In this document: positions 1-11,960 of the stretch, one piece after another
How positions within the stretch are numbered: position 1 is the stretch's first letter
Layout: the number at the start of each line of letters is the position of its first letter
Assembly: GCA_947069175.1 (NCBI GenBank)
Contig: CAMTDV010000003.1
Location: 30,971,353-31,035,352, forward strand
DNA length: 64,000 nt
Reading direction: 5' to 3'
DNA from: Scalesia atractyloides
Lineage: Eukaryota; Streptophyta; Magnoliopsida; Asterales; Asteraceae
The notes under the pieces: model-generated
What the model was told of the DNA's origin: nothing
Seen by the model: only the letters and a program-made list of their open reading frames with translations
Databases searched by the model: none
Position numbers and translations under genes: made by a program

Positions 1-1308
1 TGATTATAAACTTAAAATATGTTCATGTTCCTTTTCTACGGTATATAATTACAAAATGCCCTTATGAGGCATAGTTTCATTTTAAAACCTTAAACGGGCA
101 TGTAAGTTGATATCCTACTGATATTTTAACTTATTTAAAATATAATGGAATATAGAACTTTTCCATGACTTATCCGGTTACCCGATATCGCTTTTATGCA
201 TACGGTTAAGTATATATAACTATTTTACGAAAATTAACCGAAACGGGTTTAACCTTGTCATTTAAGTTTCAAAATCCAGAATGTTTATAGTTTACCGATA
301 TTATACAAGTCAAGTACTTTTCGGGATTAAACTACATTCTATCCGATCTCGTTTAATCAAGCATTATACGTAATGATCATGTACACTATTCGGTTTATAA
401 GACCATTAGTAATTAGTTGGCTAGCTTATGCCATAATCTAGACTAGAGCCTTGCCGGTAAATGCTATCTGCACTTGGTACTTTTGTATAGGACTGAGTTA
501 TTTAAAAAAGAAGAAGACTAGCTCAGGTAAATACTCTCGACTTATTTTCCCTATATGGGCTTGGGATACGGTAAATTATTACCGCTTGGTCCGAAATGGG
601 GTCAATCGAATGCCCGTTTTGTGGCTAAACCCGCATATTCCGTTTTAATCAGTTTTGTTTGATAACTTAAACATCAGGGGTTAATTACCATGTCTTGGAT
701 ATCCTCAGCTCAATACATTAGTTATTGGCCACAACCTTAGCTAAGGGTGTAGGCATACACCTGACAGACGCTCATATGCAAATTACCCAAGACGTTGGGG
801 ATAACTCCTTCATGAGTTCTAAGTGGTGTCTATTTAATCAAGTCTCGGTTTCTGTACTGGGCCCTATATGTATTGACAAACATGTGAATCCGATACAAGG
901 TTGCAAAGTCAACTTTCCCAAGTTAATAAAAGATTTTTGTGCCGTTTTGCACCTAAAAATCATTTTAAAGTTTTCAAAATGAGTCAGTTGGGTGTATTTA
1001 CCAGTGTAAGTTGACGTATCGTCCAAAGGCTAAGTTGCAGGTACAATACGAAATAGGCCGGAAGCTGCTCGGTAGTGATAAGAGGATCTTGCAAAGCCTT
1101 AGATCTGCCCTAAAGTCTGTTTTGTATTATTTCTTGTACATTTTATGATCCGCATGTAGATCTTCTATTACGAGCCTGTATATTATTTTATATTTCGAAC
1201 ATTCAGTTTGCAATAGTAATTTTACTCCAAAACTTCTGCTGTGCTATGTTTAATTGACAATGATGTTAACAACTTACGTCACGATACCCCCAGCCGGGGT
1301 GTGTGATA
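1..1308 (+). repeat. Truncated Gypsy LTR, 3' part only (G1 family)
   Basis: This stretch is collinear with the last ~1.3 kb of the G1 LTR (about 3001-4317 and 26780-28131). It shares the block around AATGCCCTTATGAGGCATA, the GGTAAATTATTACCG block and the terminal TGTGATA. It ends with GGGGTGTGTGATA at 1308 and is followed directly by internal LTR sequence of G1. It lacks the ~25 bp holding TTTGGTTGGAAATT that precedes the terminus in the other copies. The left edge of the window cuts it. No convincing ORF is present; short open frames here are not supported by any domain. Confidence 0.8.
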
Positions 1309-4300
1309 GTTGGACGAAGGAGGGGTTAAAAGTGTCAACATGTTAATTTATACCTCTGAGTGACCTTTTAACGAACCGACAGCTTGATAATGTCCGGGCA
1401 TACTCCCGAGTACGCCAGATATTAGTTACGGAGGGCTAGTTATGCTTATAAAGGTGTTTTAGAAGTTTAATAAGTTTAGGGGCTAAATGTGGAAAATTTT
1501 GAAAAATCCCATAGGCCGCTCGCGGGCTACGAGAGAGAGGGCCTGGTCTCTCGCGGGCTGCCTGAGGACCTCTGCTGCAGAAAAATTACTTGGCAGCCAC
1601 ACAAGTTGCCAAAACCCATTCAATCACCAAACCATAGGTTTCCAAACTGCTATGCCACGTTTTAGGACACTTGTAGGCACCCTCTAACACCTGGCATCTC
1701 CTCCTTCAAGCTCTCCAACTATAAATAGGAGCATTGGATCTTCACTTGAACTTGAACCTTTCTCATAATCATTCTATCTCCCTCCTCTCGAAGTTCCTAA
1801 CTGAAAGGAACATCCAACTTAGTTCTATTTTATCCAAGGATCACTTATAAGTGTTCCTTTCTCTTGCCTTTTCGTTTATAGGCATTTTATAGCCAAAAGT
1901 AAAGCGTTTACAGAAAACGCTTTGACTTTCGGTTCACACCATTATGGTCCAGCCATTGTTCATAACAAACATGGCTAAGTGATCGTAATATAGTAGGTCT
2001 TAATCCCTATAAAGGACACCTCATAAAGATTACGTTTACTAGACCAATTGACGGGTCAAAGTTTTATTATTAAAAAGTCAAACAGACCATATTTTTTGAA
2101 ATATTATAATATGAGTATATATATGTTATAAAACATGTTTTGACACTTAAAAAAGTTGGTAATAATTATTAGAACATGTGCTAGCATCTTCGACTCATCA
2201 ATTTCAGTTCTAGGGTCGGTTCACAACCGAAAGTCGCAAGGTTTGACTTCTGCTTTGACTTTCGATTCTGACCCAAATTAGATTAGTTAGCTATTGATCT
2301 AAGGTTGCATTATGATCGTAATATAATGTAGCATAACCCTCTGAGGTTATATTATATGATCATAATCAGAATATGAGTTTATGCACAAGTTACATTATTA
2401 TGCCAATTTTACTAAAATGCCCTTTTTACAAAAAATAAGGTTTTAATCGATAACGAGCATGAAATGAATTTCTTACTGATGTAATATTATAAGTAAGATC
2501 ATTTGGGATGTCAAGTCATTTTATATACTGAGTTTACATACAAGTTCTTGCCTTATGTCGACAAATAACGGTAAAGCCCTTATGGCGCATAAAACGGTTT
2601 TAATCATACTTTTTATACCAAACCTTTTATTTACTGACATGTCATATTAAATGACAAATCTAAAACATATAAACCTGATCTTAGCTTCAGTTTTCATTAA
2701 ACTTTGTACAAATCCTCATTTTTCGACATAAACGCTGTTACGCACATAGTCTGATTTTACAATATATTTATCAACCAAGACTTGTTACCTACTGATTTTT
2801 AAAACAAAATTAAAGTACTTTTATAGTAGGTACATAATATAAACTCAGTATCCCAAATAAATTATCAAAGTATGTGTAAAATGACCAAAATGCCCTTACG
2901 GTGTGTAGTTTGGTCTTAAATAATAAATTACACATATGATCAATATCTTACCGATATTATACCATAATTAAATATTTTTCTAGAATATTTATGATCATAA
3001 CATCAAAAATATATTCAAAGTTCCTTTTATACTATATATAATTACCAAAACGCTCTTATGAGGCATAATTTCATTCTAAAACCTTAACGAGCATGTAAGT
3101 TGATATCCTACTGATGTTACAACTTATTTAGAGTAAAATGGCATATAGAACTTGTTCATGACTCATCCGGTTACCGATATCACTTAACCGAAATGGGTTT
3201 AAACTTATCAATTTAAATCTCAATATCTAGAATGCTTATGGTTTACCCATATTATACAAGTCATAGTACTTGTTGGGTTTAAACTACATTCTATCAGGTC
3301 ATCGCTTAATCTAGCGTATTATACCGTTTTAATCCTTTAAGCTAGTCAGTCTATGTCTATGACTTGTATAAGACCGTCAGCATTCTAATTGGTTAGCTTA
3401 TGCCATATTCCAGACTTAAGCCTTCCAGTAAATGCTATCTACACTTATTTCATTTTGAATACGACTGAGATATTAAATCTTGCATTTGTAAATCAAGACT
3501 AACTCAGGTAAATACTCTTGACTTATTTCCCCTATACGGGCTTGGGTTACGGTAAATTATTACCGTTTGGTCGGAAATGAGATCAAACGAATGCCCCATT
3601 GTGGCTAGTAAGTCCGCATATTCCGTTTTGATCAATTTTGTTTGATAACATAAACATTGGGGATTAACGACCGTGTCCTGTATCCTTCGCTCATTACATT
3701 AGTTAATGGTCACGACCAAAGCACGAGGTGTAGGCATACACCTGACAGAAGCGAATGCTAAATTTTTTTACCCACTAGTTTGGGGATAACTCATTCGTGG
3801 GTTTATAAATGGTGTGTACGTTAATCATGTCTTGGTCTCTATACTGGGCCCCATATGTATTGACAAACATGTAAAGCTGTTAACAAGGTTACAAGGTTGA
3901 CCTTCCCAAGTTATAAAAGATTTTAATGTGCCCTGTGCACTTAAATCCATTTTGAAATGTTTTCAAAACAAGTCAGTTACTTGTATTTAACAGTGAAAGC
4001 TGGCGTATTTTCAAAAGACTAAGTTGCAGGTACAATACGAAATAGGCTGGAAGCTGCTTGGTATTGAGAATCTTGCAAATCCTTAGATCTACCCTAAAGT
4101 TTGTTACACATTTTATATATTTTATGATCCGCCTGTGGATCTTTTATTACAAGCCGTCTGTATATTATTTTTGTACTTTGAACATTTAGCTTGTATTAGT
4201 AATTTAACCCCAAGACTTTCGCTGTGCTGGGTTAATTGACTATGATGATATCAATTTACGTCAGGATATTCCCCACCCGGGCCCACCGATGTTTGGTTGG

Positions 4301-4317
4301 AAATTCGAGGTGTGACA
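1309..4317 (+). repeat. 5' LTR of G1 (first ~186 bp missing)
   Basis: It aligns from GTTGGACGAAGGAGG to the same words at 25098 in the 3' LTR and continues to TGTGACA at 4317, followed by the PBS. The first ~186 bp of the 3' LTR (24912-25097) are absent. The interior has several diverged copies of a motif like AAATGCCCTTATGGCGCATA (near 2410, 2575, 2890, 3050). No protein-coding potential is seen in it. Confidence 0.88.
1720..1728 (+). promoter_or_regulatory. TATA box of the G1 5' LTR
   Basis: TATAAATAG follows TCTCCAAC and precedes GAGCATTGG, as expected for an LTR promoter. The matching site in the 3' LTR (25507-25515) reads TATTAATAG, so that copy has lost the consensus. Confidence 0.65.
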
Positions 4318-4320
4318 GGT

Positions 4321-4333
4321 TGGTATCAAAGCC
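4321..4333 (+). promoter_or_regulatory. Primer-binding site of G1 (initiator Met tRNA)
   Basis: TGGTATCAAAGCC starts 3 bp after the LTR end at 4317. It matches the usual plant iMet-tRNA PBS TGGTATCAGAGCC with one A for G change. Confidence 0.85.
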
Positions 4334-4486
4334 AAGGTTTGATAGAATTAAACACTAGCCTTTTGTGTTTAATCTCAAACTTACACGATAGCACATTCCT
4401 TAGACTTTCGAGTCTAGGCTTTGACCTAGGATTACTCATTTCATTATTAAGTTATTATTATTGTTTTGACTTGATTTAAAAGGAAA

Positions 4487-5583
4487 ATGCCGCCAAGAAT
4501 TAGAGGACAGTGTGGAAGAGGAAAAGGTCCTATGAGGGGAGGACCATCGAGGTGCATCCCTTCACAACCTCACAACTCAGATTCTTACCAAGATTCGGGA
4601 GATTCGTCTCCTTGGAAATCAGCGAGACATTCTGTCTCTCATAGAAACTCGTCCCCACATTCCCAAAATTCTTACCACTCTCACCACTCCTATCATTCAC
4701 ACCACTCTCACCATTCCCATCATTCCCATTCACACTCTTACCATGAAGAGTTTAACCCTGATTTATATTTCAACCCATCTCCAGCTGATCAGAATCAGTT
4801 CGATCAACCAAATCCTATGGATGAGGACTCCGACCCGGAGATGCCATCGTCAAGATCGCATGGACACCCTATCAAAATCTCTAGCGGTTCTAACTCTTAC
4901 GCAGGATCACCTTACCAAGGTCCTAACGAATGGGACCAATATTGGAGTCAATTCGCTTTTATTAACACTCCTTCGTACCACTCTCCAACACCGCCTCCTA
5001 CACAAGTAGACGTCCAAATAGAACCGGTGGAGTAACCTCAACCACCACTTGAGCCACCAAGGAGGAAACGTAGAGCACGTATGTCGATGCGTGCGGGACA
5101 ATGGCCGGGTTCGCTACAACCATTGCCCAAAACCTATCCTACTATTCATGAGGACCCACAAATGAGTGGACCCTCCAATACTTCACCTGTGGTGGAACCG
5201 ACACCACCACCTGTAGTTCAAACACCACCATTGGGTTTTAATAACCCTATTCCTACATATCCGGATACGTCTGGATATAATCCGTTTAACCCAACTAAGC
5301 GGTAAACTTAGATTATCAGGCGCTATCACATGACCCATATATTCAAGCGGTCATGCATAATGCACTTTACCCGTCTCCCTTCCCACCTGCTTATCCACCT
5401 ACTGGATACTAAACTTATGGGTACCAGTATCCTGTTGTGCCTCAACCACAGCCACAACCTCCGCCACCTCTTAAGGCCTTGGAGCGGATGAAAGAAATGA
5501 AACAACAGGCGGAGAAGATGGAGAAGAAGACGAACAAGTTCTTCAAGAAACTTTCCAGGTTAGTAAGGGAAAGAAGGACGAAT
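4487..5583 (+). pseudogene. G1 ORF1: His/Pro-rich leader protein, broken
   Basis: The ATG at 4487 opens a frame whose N-terminus is Arg/Gly rich (MPPRIRGQCGRG), suggesting a basic nucleic-acid-binding tail. About residues 60-85 are a His/Ser tract made of repeated YHSHHS-like units. Pro-rich low-complexity sequence follows, then a lysine-rich helical C-terminus (EKMEKKTNKFFKKL, near 5515-5557). The frame has TAA at 5033-5035 and at 5303-5305, and a frame change before 5437. Copia-1 interrupts it a few codons before its apparent end. The retroviral-type Gag domain is encoded by a separate later ORF (20370 on), so this is either an N-terminal Gag part or an extra ORF. I recognise the style from Asteraceae Gypsy elements, but its function is unknown to me. 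Confidence 0.7.
5579..5583. repeat. Target-site duplication CGAAT, left copy (Copia-1)
   Basis: CGAAT immediately precedes the left LTR and recurs at 18759-18763 immediately after the right LTR. Removing one copy and the element rejoins ORF1 of G1. Confidence 0.93.
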
Positions 5584-6336
5584 AGTAGGTACACTTGGAG
5601 GATCAAGATTAACCTACTTCCCTATTTATACAACACAAATACGAGTGCGGAATCCTCGTAAGTATGCAAAACAAAAAAAACTAAGAACACAGGATAACCA
5701 AAGATTCAATATCTTGATTAACAGAAGAGAACTGATACAAACAATGTTCATACAAACTCATGCAACACACTCTGTGCTCTTGTGTGTCTCTCTCTCAAAT
5801 GTCTAGCTCTGTTTCACTCTCTAGTTCACTTACTTGTCTAACTTGACTAACTCTTTATGGAGAAGTGCATGTCTGCTTATATAGTGTCCACACCTAGGAA
5901 CAATACGAAGTATGTTGCTGGTCATACGAAACACCAAAAGACACGAAGAACATTCTCCATAGATACTCGTACAGACAAGCTGGTTCGTACGAGCATCAAC
6001 TAGCTCGAACGAAACAAGCAGTATGCTTGTTTAGAGGGACTCATTCGTACAAATGGTAGGTGGCTCGTACGAGCAGTATCTAGCTCATGCGAAGTATTAC
6101 CATTTCCACATAGAAGTCTTCTTCGGAGAACGTGTCACAGACATGACGTACACAAGACTCAACAGTATGCACACATGCAACTGTTTTACACAGACAATCT
6201 AATCGTCGTACTAAACCAAGATAGGAGGATATCTTGATTTGGTCGACATGACCAAACTATACAGACACAGTAAACAAAGACCGTACAATTATACATGTAA
6301 CTAAGAACAAGCGACATACACAAAAGTGTATCAACA
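5584..6336 (-). repeat. Copia-1 3' LTR
   Basis: This 753-bp repeat matches 18004-18758. On the plus strand it starts AGTAGGTACAC (the outer TG has become AG) and ends GTATCAACA. It keeps TTATATAG at 5878-5885, the reverse complement of a TATATAA-type TATA box. It contains many variants of the word TCGTACGA. Confidence 0.93.
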
Positions 6337-6346
6337 AACTCCCCCT
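6337..6346 (-). promoter_or_regulatory. Polypurine tract of Copia-1
   Basis: Read on the minus strand the sequence is CCAAGGGGGAGTT directly before the LTR start TGTTGATAC. This is the expected plus-strand primer site. A second copy of the same junction lies at 6404-6421. Confidence 0.8.
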
Positions 6347-6384
6347 TGGCTGTTGCTTGGTCTTCGATCTTCGGTCTCTGGTCT

Positions 6385-8331
6385 TCATTCTGAATGGCCT
6401 GGAGTATCAACAAACTCCCCCTGATGATCTGCTATCCATCGTTGATAGAACATCAAGCCTTCAAAACTTTCCAGTAACATCAAACCTTTCCTATTTCCAC
6501 TTGAGTACCACTGGAGGCCGGTCATTATCTGTTGTGCATTAGACTCTACCACTAGAGTTGATGCAGAAACTTTTGGTTGCGAGGATGAGGCCGAAGCATC
6601 AGGATTGCCAGAAACTTCACTATCATGATCTCGTTTTCGCTTGAACTCCTGTGCTTTGCATTTATCATTCCATAGAATGTTCACCCTCTTTCTGCTCATT
6701 TCCAACACGTCTTTAATACCATTAAAGCCTTCAACCAGTGTAGCATTGCAAGAATGATACCATTCTCTCAAGTCGTTATGCTTAGCAATTAATGTTTCCG
6801 CAAATCGTTGTACAGCCGCACTACGTTCTTTCGGTCTATTTATCTCAATCCCTCGAGAGTTATCAGCTGCTCTCCTCTGTTGTAGCTGAGTTGCTCTTTC
6901 AACATATGCAGTCTTCAGTCGCTCATTTTCTTTTCTTAACTGCGCAATTTCAGAATCCTGTTTTCCAACCGTCTCTTTAAAAGAATTTATCTCCAACTAT
7001 TGTTTAACAACTGTGTTCCGATTTGAAGATATAAACTCCGAATGCTTGTTAATCTGGATTGTCGCAGCTTGCAACTGAGAGAACATAAAATCCACTTTCT
7101 CATCCTTTTCCATTTCAGAGAACAAACGACTGCTTCATTTTGTATTTTGTTGATGAGATGTAGACTGGGATTGTTGAGCTGAAGAGGTAGTAGGTTGCGA
7201 TCAAACTGGAGTATCTTCAGCCGAAGGTGTTTCAGCTGCTGTAGTATTTGAAAGTTGTGGTTCAGAAATTATAGTGGGTTTTGTCATTACAGGTTCAGTC
7301 TCCTCCGTTGTAAAGGTAGACTGGACTTCTGCAACTGGTTCACTTGTACCATCCTTACCAACATTATCACCGTCATCATCATTACCCTTTCCCCTTTTGT
7401 GACCAAACTTATCTTCAATCATCTTTTTCAATGTTGGTTATTCATTATCTGAATCACTATCATCATAACACCACTTGTTGTTTTCTAGTGCAATATATTG
7501 ATCATTTTCCCGAAAACCGATCAATTTACGAGGAGGTGTGCTTTCCTTGTATTGTTTTGCTGCTACACCCCTAAAGATCTTCAACGAATGTTCCATCATA
7601 ATTTCAACTTTTAGAACATCGTTGTCGTTCTTTGGAAGATTCAGATGTTGCACATTCAGGATCATTTGGAGAAAACGAGGATACATCCAAAACTTGTTTC
7701 CACCATAATCTGTTCTTCTCAGGTTTTCCTTAATGTTTGCAAAAATATACTTTGTAACACTAAATTGTTTGTTCAATGCCAAAGCTATCATCATGCCAAC
7801 CAAATCGTTATTTGCCATGTTATAACCACTTCGTCTTTTGCTCAGACACTGAATTAAAACATGTAGAAAGAAGTTATATCAGAATGGCAACAATGCTTTG
7901 TTTAGTTGTCCCATGAGAAAATCTCCAACACATTTCATTCTAAGCAAATATCCACGTTGACACTTCAACGACACTGAGAATGGAGCTTCAGGATCATCAC
8001 CAAGCTATAATACTGAGTTAATGATTTCAACAGAGACATCTACATTCAAGTCATTTAGTTTCTGGCAGATAAGTTCCTACCCATTTACTTCAACAACTTT
8101 AGCTGAATCACAAAATTCCTTGATCAACGTCTTGTATACTGTAGTCTTGTGCGTGATAGCATAATGTATCCTTGAGTCGCGCAAAAACTTTATTATACCG
8201 TTGTACTCAGCAAATTTTTCTTCCGGATCCAAGAAGGTCACCATGTTATGTCTCAGTTCTGATATAATTTCCACTTCTGACTTGTCAGTCCTCTTTGTTG
8301 CTGGTTTTCTTTTATGTTCCTTTTGTTCCAT
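6385..8331 (-). pseudogene. Copia-1 ORF3: post-pol protein of unknown function
   Basis: A single minus-strand frame from ATG at 8331 to the stop at 6385 (~648 codons) has no frameshift but at least seven in-frame stops (near 8077, 8005, 7879, 7438, 7201, 7135 and 6997). Order of parts: a basic N-terminus; a globular region with YAITHKTTVYKTLIKEFCDS (8077-8349 block); the MYPRFLQM block (7645-7818 area); an acidic Ser/Thr/Pro linker (7201-7431); and a helical, probably coiled-coil C-terminus (6400-6996). ORF3 sits after pol where SIRE-type elements carry an env-like or unknown ORF. I see no signal peptide or membrane segment, so an envelope role is not supported. Similar ORFs are common in Asteraceae Copia elements; their function is not known to me. 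Confidence 0.7.
6404..6421 (-). repeat. Second copy of the PPT/LTR junction inside ORF3
   Basis: The 18-base word GGGGGAGTTTGTTGATAC (minus strand) occurs here and again 76 bp away at the real PPT/LTR junction (6328-6345). Here it is read as codons (GEFVDT) in the last codons of ORF3. Confidence 0.85.
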
Positions 8332-8349
8332 TCTGTACACATACAACAA

Positions 8350-10440
8350 CTAGGATAAGAACACAAATTCGTTAGGGAATATACACAAAAAGTATTATTC
8401 CAAACTTTATGTATGTATATACTCCCTGAACAAAGAACTACTGACTCATACGAATAACAATTTATTCGTACGAAGAACAACTCATTTTTACGAACTCTTG
8501 ATTAAGTTAAACAACTGATTATTCATACGAATAGCTGGCTCATAGGTGTGATGTGTTATCTGTGTGAGTTATGTTGCATTCGTACGAATCTAGTTCATAC
8601 AAATAACTTCAAGAGAAGTTACTTGTTTTTCGTTAAAATGATTCTTCGCTTAAATTTTGTTGTTTAAGTCAGTGAAAGTCACATGGTCAGATAATGTTTA
8701 AGTTGTTCATCTTCAAAGTATGCCAACATGGTCAAGTATACCTTAAAAAATCAAAAACAACTTAAGAAGAGGTGTAAGGATGATGTGAGCAAGGTGAAAG
8801 TGAAGTTCTACCAAAGAACTTCATCACCTTTTATACCAGATCATGATATTCGTGCGAATTACCAAGCTCGTACGAAAAACTCTAAACGTACAAGACCCAA
8901 CGGTCATTCGTACGAAGCACAATGGCTCTTACGAATGATATGATTCGTACAAGTCAAGGTTTTTCAAATCTGGACTTTCAGTTCTTCTAGGACCTTAGGT
9001 TTTCCGCTGACCTGTTTAGAGCTTTGTAGAGATCCACACTAATCACATGTTAGGTTAGGAAAAGTGCTTGTTAAACATATTTTGTTCTTGTGAGATGAGT
9101 TTACCCATTGTAAGAAAGTACTTTTATGAAGTTACGATATCAAAGCGAATGGTTTTTAGGGCGTATCTTGGTAGAAAACTTTTAAGCTTCAACTTTGGCT
9201 AATTCAAACAGAACTTAATTAAACAACAAAGTAACCTAAACTAAAATAACTACTAACAGATAAGAGTAAACTGTATATTGACTAGATAATGTTTTTCAGA
9301 GTTTCAAGGTAAGAGAATTATACCAGCTTTTAATCTTGTCAAAAACGAGTTTTGTTTAAAACATCAAATTAAATTAAATAAATAAATAAGCATTCTACTA
9401 TGATTATCGATATTGTTGTCCACGTAAGCTCAGCTTATCAGAGGCAATCATGATTAGGAGATATAATTAAGATATGAATTATACTTACTAGCCGGTGTTC
9501 AACCACTTCGCGACACATTCCCGTATCAAGATATGCACGAGAGAAATCTTATCGGTGAGTATATTGCTTATCATCTGTTTTGACGTATAAGATGTGAGAT
9601 ACTCACTTATTTTGATTGAAAACAAGTCCTATGTGATTAAATCACTTATTGTTGAGGAACTTGATTTTCAAATGTATGCAGGGCACAGGAATAAGTTCGT
9701 GAACAGGTTGGTACCATCGTACCGACAAAGAGGCGAACTTAGCTCCCGCATAAAGTTGTGATATTTTATCACTTATTTTTGGGTGGATGTGATATGTTTA
9801 TCACTTATTGAAGGTCGTGTGAAGTATTTACACGTATGTATGGTATCATGTAAGTTCTAGACCTGCGTCACCGTTATTTTTCGGCAAAAGATTCAACCAT
9901 GATACCCAGATGATAAGTCAGCATAAAGACCGCATATCTCAGATCCTCGGCATACTATCAAACGAAATTTCGGTACCTAGACCATATGCCAATGAATGGT
10001 TCCCACCTGGCTTGCAGTCTGTTATGTTTATATCAACCTGCATATTTTAATCTGATTGTGAGCCTACCGATACATCATTAGTAAAGCTACTTATCAATTT
10101 TCATTTTGTGTTTTTGACTGTTTATGACAGATCACTGGTGTATTTCATCATCTTCTCTTATCTATCCAAGAAACTCATTTTTTATTGTTGGTTTTTCTAT
10201 TGTTTTTGTATTTTTCTAAATTTATCTCCCCCTTTAATAAAGAAGGTAATAAAAACTTAAACTAAATAAAATACATATTTTTGTATTTTTTGTATTTTCT
10301 CATGTTTTTGTATTTTCTTGAAATATTCTCCCCCTAAAATATAAAACTAAGAGAAAATAGAAAATATTTTTGTAATTTTAGATTTGGAAGAAAATATTTA
10401 CAAAGAATGATTAGCCAAGGATGAATTACTCGGGTTTCAC
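8350..10440 (-). other. Copia-1 spacer between pol and ORF3
   Basis: There is no open frame with recognisable domains over about 2.1 kb. 8440-8950 holds a dozen variants of the word TTCGTACGAA. 9540-9840 has short repeats around ATCACTTATT. 10200-10380 is rich in T-runs with CTCCCCCT words, which read as G-rich runs on the element strand. I see nothing else in it. Confidence 0.6.
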
Positions 10441-11960
10441 CTTGATGCCATTGACCAAAAGTAGATAATCAAAACGAGATTTATCAAAAGCTTTTGTAAA
10501 CAGGTCAGCACGTTGGTGATTAGTGTGGATTTTAACAAGATTGATAAGTTTCTTTTCATAAAAGCTTGTATGAAATGATACTTAATCTCAATGTGTTTGG
10601 TTTTTGAGTGCTATACAGGATTACGAGTGATCTGTAAAGCAGCTTCATTATCAACAAAAATAGGGGTAGTTAGAAATTCAAAACAGTAGTCTCGCATTTG
10701 CTGTTGGATCCATAGAACCTGAGAGCAGCAACTAGAAGCCGAAATATACTCAGCCTCATAGGTTGACGTAGCTACACAAGTCTGCTTTTTGCACTGCCAC
10801 GTGACTAGGTAATTTCCCTAGAAATGACATCCTGCTGATGTTGATTTTGCACCGATCTTGCAGCCACCATAATCATAATAACTGAATGCCGTCAAATCAA
10901 AGTTATCATCCTTAGGGTACCATAGACCAGTGTCCGGGCGACCCTTCAAATAACGAAATATTCTTTTTACAGCCGTTAAATGAGAAACCTTCGAACTGGA
11001 CTGGTAGCGAGCTAGAAGACATGTTGGGTACATTATATCAAGTCTTGAAGCAGTAAGATACATAAGAGATCCAACATAGCACGATAAAGAGATGGTTCCA
11101 CATGTTCACCCATTCCGTCAGGAGTAATCCCATGCTTCTGAGCTAATTGAGTTCCCAAGGGCTTTGAGTCTTCCATTTGAAATCGTTTAAGAATATCCCC
11201 GACGTACTTGGTTTGATGGATGAAAATCCCTTCCTTAGATTGATGAACCTGCAAACCTAAAAAGAAAGTCATGTCTCCCATTGCGCTCATCTCAAACTTC
11301 TCTTGCATTACCTGCTCAAATTTTTTCCACATTTTGGCGTTGGTCGGCCCAAAAATAATATTATCAACATACACCTGCACTAGCAATAAGTCCACATTCT
11401 GTTCCTTGATGAAGAGAGTACAGTTATCAATCCACGCCGAAAACCATTCTTCAGAAGATAGGAAGACAACGTTTCATACCAAGCCCGTGGAGCTTGATGA
11501 AGACCATATAACGCCTTGTTGAGAAGCCAAACCTTTTCAGGATGGATTGGATCTACAAAACCAGGCGGTTGCTCAACATATACCTCTTCTTCAACCACAC
11601 CATGAAGAAATGCACTTTTCACATCCGTTTGATAAACAGTAAACTTCTTGTAGGACGCATAAGCCAAGAAAATTCTTATGGCCTCAAGACGAGCTACCAG
11701 TACATAAACTTCATTGTAATCAATGCCTTTTACCTGATTAAAGCCCTGGACGACCAATCTTGCTTTGTTTCTCACAAAAGCACCTCAGTCATCCTTCTTA
11801 CATTTGTAAACCCATCTTGTACCAATCTTCTTATAGTTGTCAGGCCTATCAACCAATTTCCACATGCCTAACTTCTGAAATTGCTGAAGTTCTTCTTGCA
11901 TTGCTTCAACCCATGAGTCTTCTTTCATAGCATCCTTCCAAGATTTCGGTTCAACTTGGC
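10440..11960 (-). pseudogene. Copia-1 reverse transcriptase and RNase H, broken
   Basis: On the minus strand the RT begins near 11960, with KARLVVQGFNQVKGIDYNE, the first catalytic block TDVKSAFLHG, and LNKALYGLHQAPRAWYETL. A frame change near 11385 leads to QVYVDNIIFG and then FFLGLQVHQ. RNase H follows from ~11063, with IMYPTCLLARYQ, RIFRYLKG and STSAGCHF, and continues to ~10440 with further stops. Defects: TGA at 11785-11787; YVDD changed to YVDN (codon 11360-11362); and an RNase H Asp replaced in SYYDYGG. These are substitutions at catalytic or near-catalytic positions, so the enzyme would be inactive even without the frameshifts. Confidence 0.9.

Noticed and set aside
451..982. Open frames of 65-85 aa in the left LTR fragment
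   Set aside because: They lie in non-coding LTR sequence, start at non-ATG codons or have no domain, and are not kept in the other LTR copies.
4530..4733. Antisense frame opposite the His-rich tract
   Set aside because: A shadow of the low-complexity sense codons; no independent support.
6385..8331. Envelope-like glycoprotein
   Set aside because: I see no signal peptide, transmembrane helix or furin-type site in the readable parts of ORF3.
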